From: an uncultured Rhodospirillales bacterium
GTDB taxonomy: Bacteria; Pseudomonadota; Alphaproteobacteria; Acetobacterales; Acetobacteraceae
Direction: 5' to 3'
Assembly: GCA_903844785.1 (NCBI GenBank)
Contig: CAIMVB010000392.1
Span: 1 to 5,487, forward strand
Length of the DNA: 5,487 nucleotides
The position numbers and the translations under genes were made by a program. This document shows positions 5,193-5,487 of the stretch, one piece after another (positions within the stretch are counted from its first letter, which is position 1; the number at the start of each line of letters is the position of its first letter). The notes below the pieces were generated by a model that was not told the origin of the DNA, did no database searches, and worked only from the letters and a program-made list of their open reading frames with translations.

Positions 5193-5487
5193 GTGACACC
5201 CGCGCCGCGTGCAAGCCTCGCCGCCCTTGGGCTGCTGCTACCGCTCCTGAAGCCCTATCTGCCCCGCGTTTTTGCCGCGATCGCCGCACTATTGCTGGCC
5301 GCGGGGCTGACACTCGCGCTTGGCCAAGGGCTCAAGCATCTGATTGATGATGGCTTTGCCGGCGGCCCGGGCGCGCTTGATAGCGCCGCGCTGGTGATGG
5401 GCGCGCTGATCACGGCGCTGGCCGCCGCGACCACCACGCGGTTTTATCTGGTGTCCTGGTTGGGCGAACGCGTGGCGGCGGATTTGC
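5193..5487 (+). CDS. ABC exporter with fused membrane and ATPase domains (MsbA-like), N-terminal part
   Basis: N-terminal 98 codons of what looks like an MsbA-type half transporter, expected to use ATP to move lipids or hydrophobic compounds out across the inner membrane. After a short basic lead (LLKPYLPRV, 18-26) there is a first membrane segment (about 26-46, AIAALLLAAGLTLALGQGL), a periplasmic loop with HLIDDGFAGG (49-58), and a second segment (about 64-88), then RFYLVSWLGERVAADL (83-98), a run typical of the type I exporter fold leading into the first cytoplasmic helix. The membrane domain's remainder and the ATPase domain lie beyond the window. The GTG at 5193 is the only reasonable start: an in-frame TGA lies at 5187-5189 and no other ATG, GTG or TTG comes before the first membrane segment. 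Oddly, the best Shine-Dalgarno match (GAGAGG, 5188-5193) overlaps this GTG. It follows the SDR gene by 13 bp. A multidrug or lipid A-like exporter role cannot be separated here. Confidence 0.85.
   Translation, partial: MTPAPRASLAALGLLLPLLKPYLPRVFAAIAALLLAAGLTLALGQGLKHLIDDGFAGGPGALDSAALVMGALITALAAATTTRFYLVSWLGERVAADL

Overview
The window is GC-rich, densely coded bacterial chromosome. The protein families (TctC/Bug-type solute-binding protein, KDO-type sugar kinase DgoK, SDR, MsbA-type exporter), the strong third-position G/C bias and the wording of the proteins suggest an alphaproteobacterium, most likely Rhodospirillales/Acetobacteraceae (Roseomonas-like). That placement is inference from protein style; there is no rRNA or other direct taxonomic marker here.

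Layout. Positions 1-424 hold the 3' part of trpS (tryptophanyl-tRNA synthetase), entering the window exactly at its KMSKS motif. After 28 bp comes dgoK (453-1343), a 2-dehydro-3-deoxygalactonokinase. Facing it, with a single base between the stop codons, is a family-4-type glycosyltransferase gene on the minus strand (2510-1345). It is broken by a one-base frameshift near 1869, so it is a pseudogene or contains a sequencing error. Divergent from it is a tripartite-tricarboxylate-transporter (Bug/TctC) solute-binding protein with a Tat-like signal (2615-3598). Its stop codon is followed immediately by three tandem 58-59 bp units, each a long palindrome (3599-3769). After about 180 bp without a gene comes a small unrecognised 109-residue protein (3949-4278), closed by a strong intrinsic terminator (4299-4339). 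Then comes a short-chain dehydrogenase/reductase (4412-5179), followed 13 bp later by the start of an MsbA-like ABC exporter (5193 to the window edge).

How the genes relate. Most look like independent units: a housekeeping tRNA synthetase, one step of a galactonate pathway without its aldolase partner, an orphan periplasmic binding protein without tctA/tctB, and an isolated small protein. Only trpS-dgoK and SDR-ABC exporter are close enough to be cotranscribed. I see no defence system, CRISPR array, insertion sequence, phage gene or RNA gene. The two items most worth a second look are the palindromic tandem array and the frameshifted glycosyltransferase.
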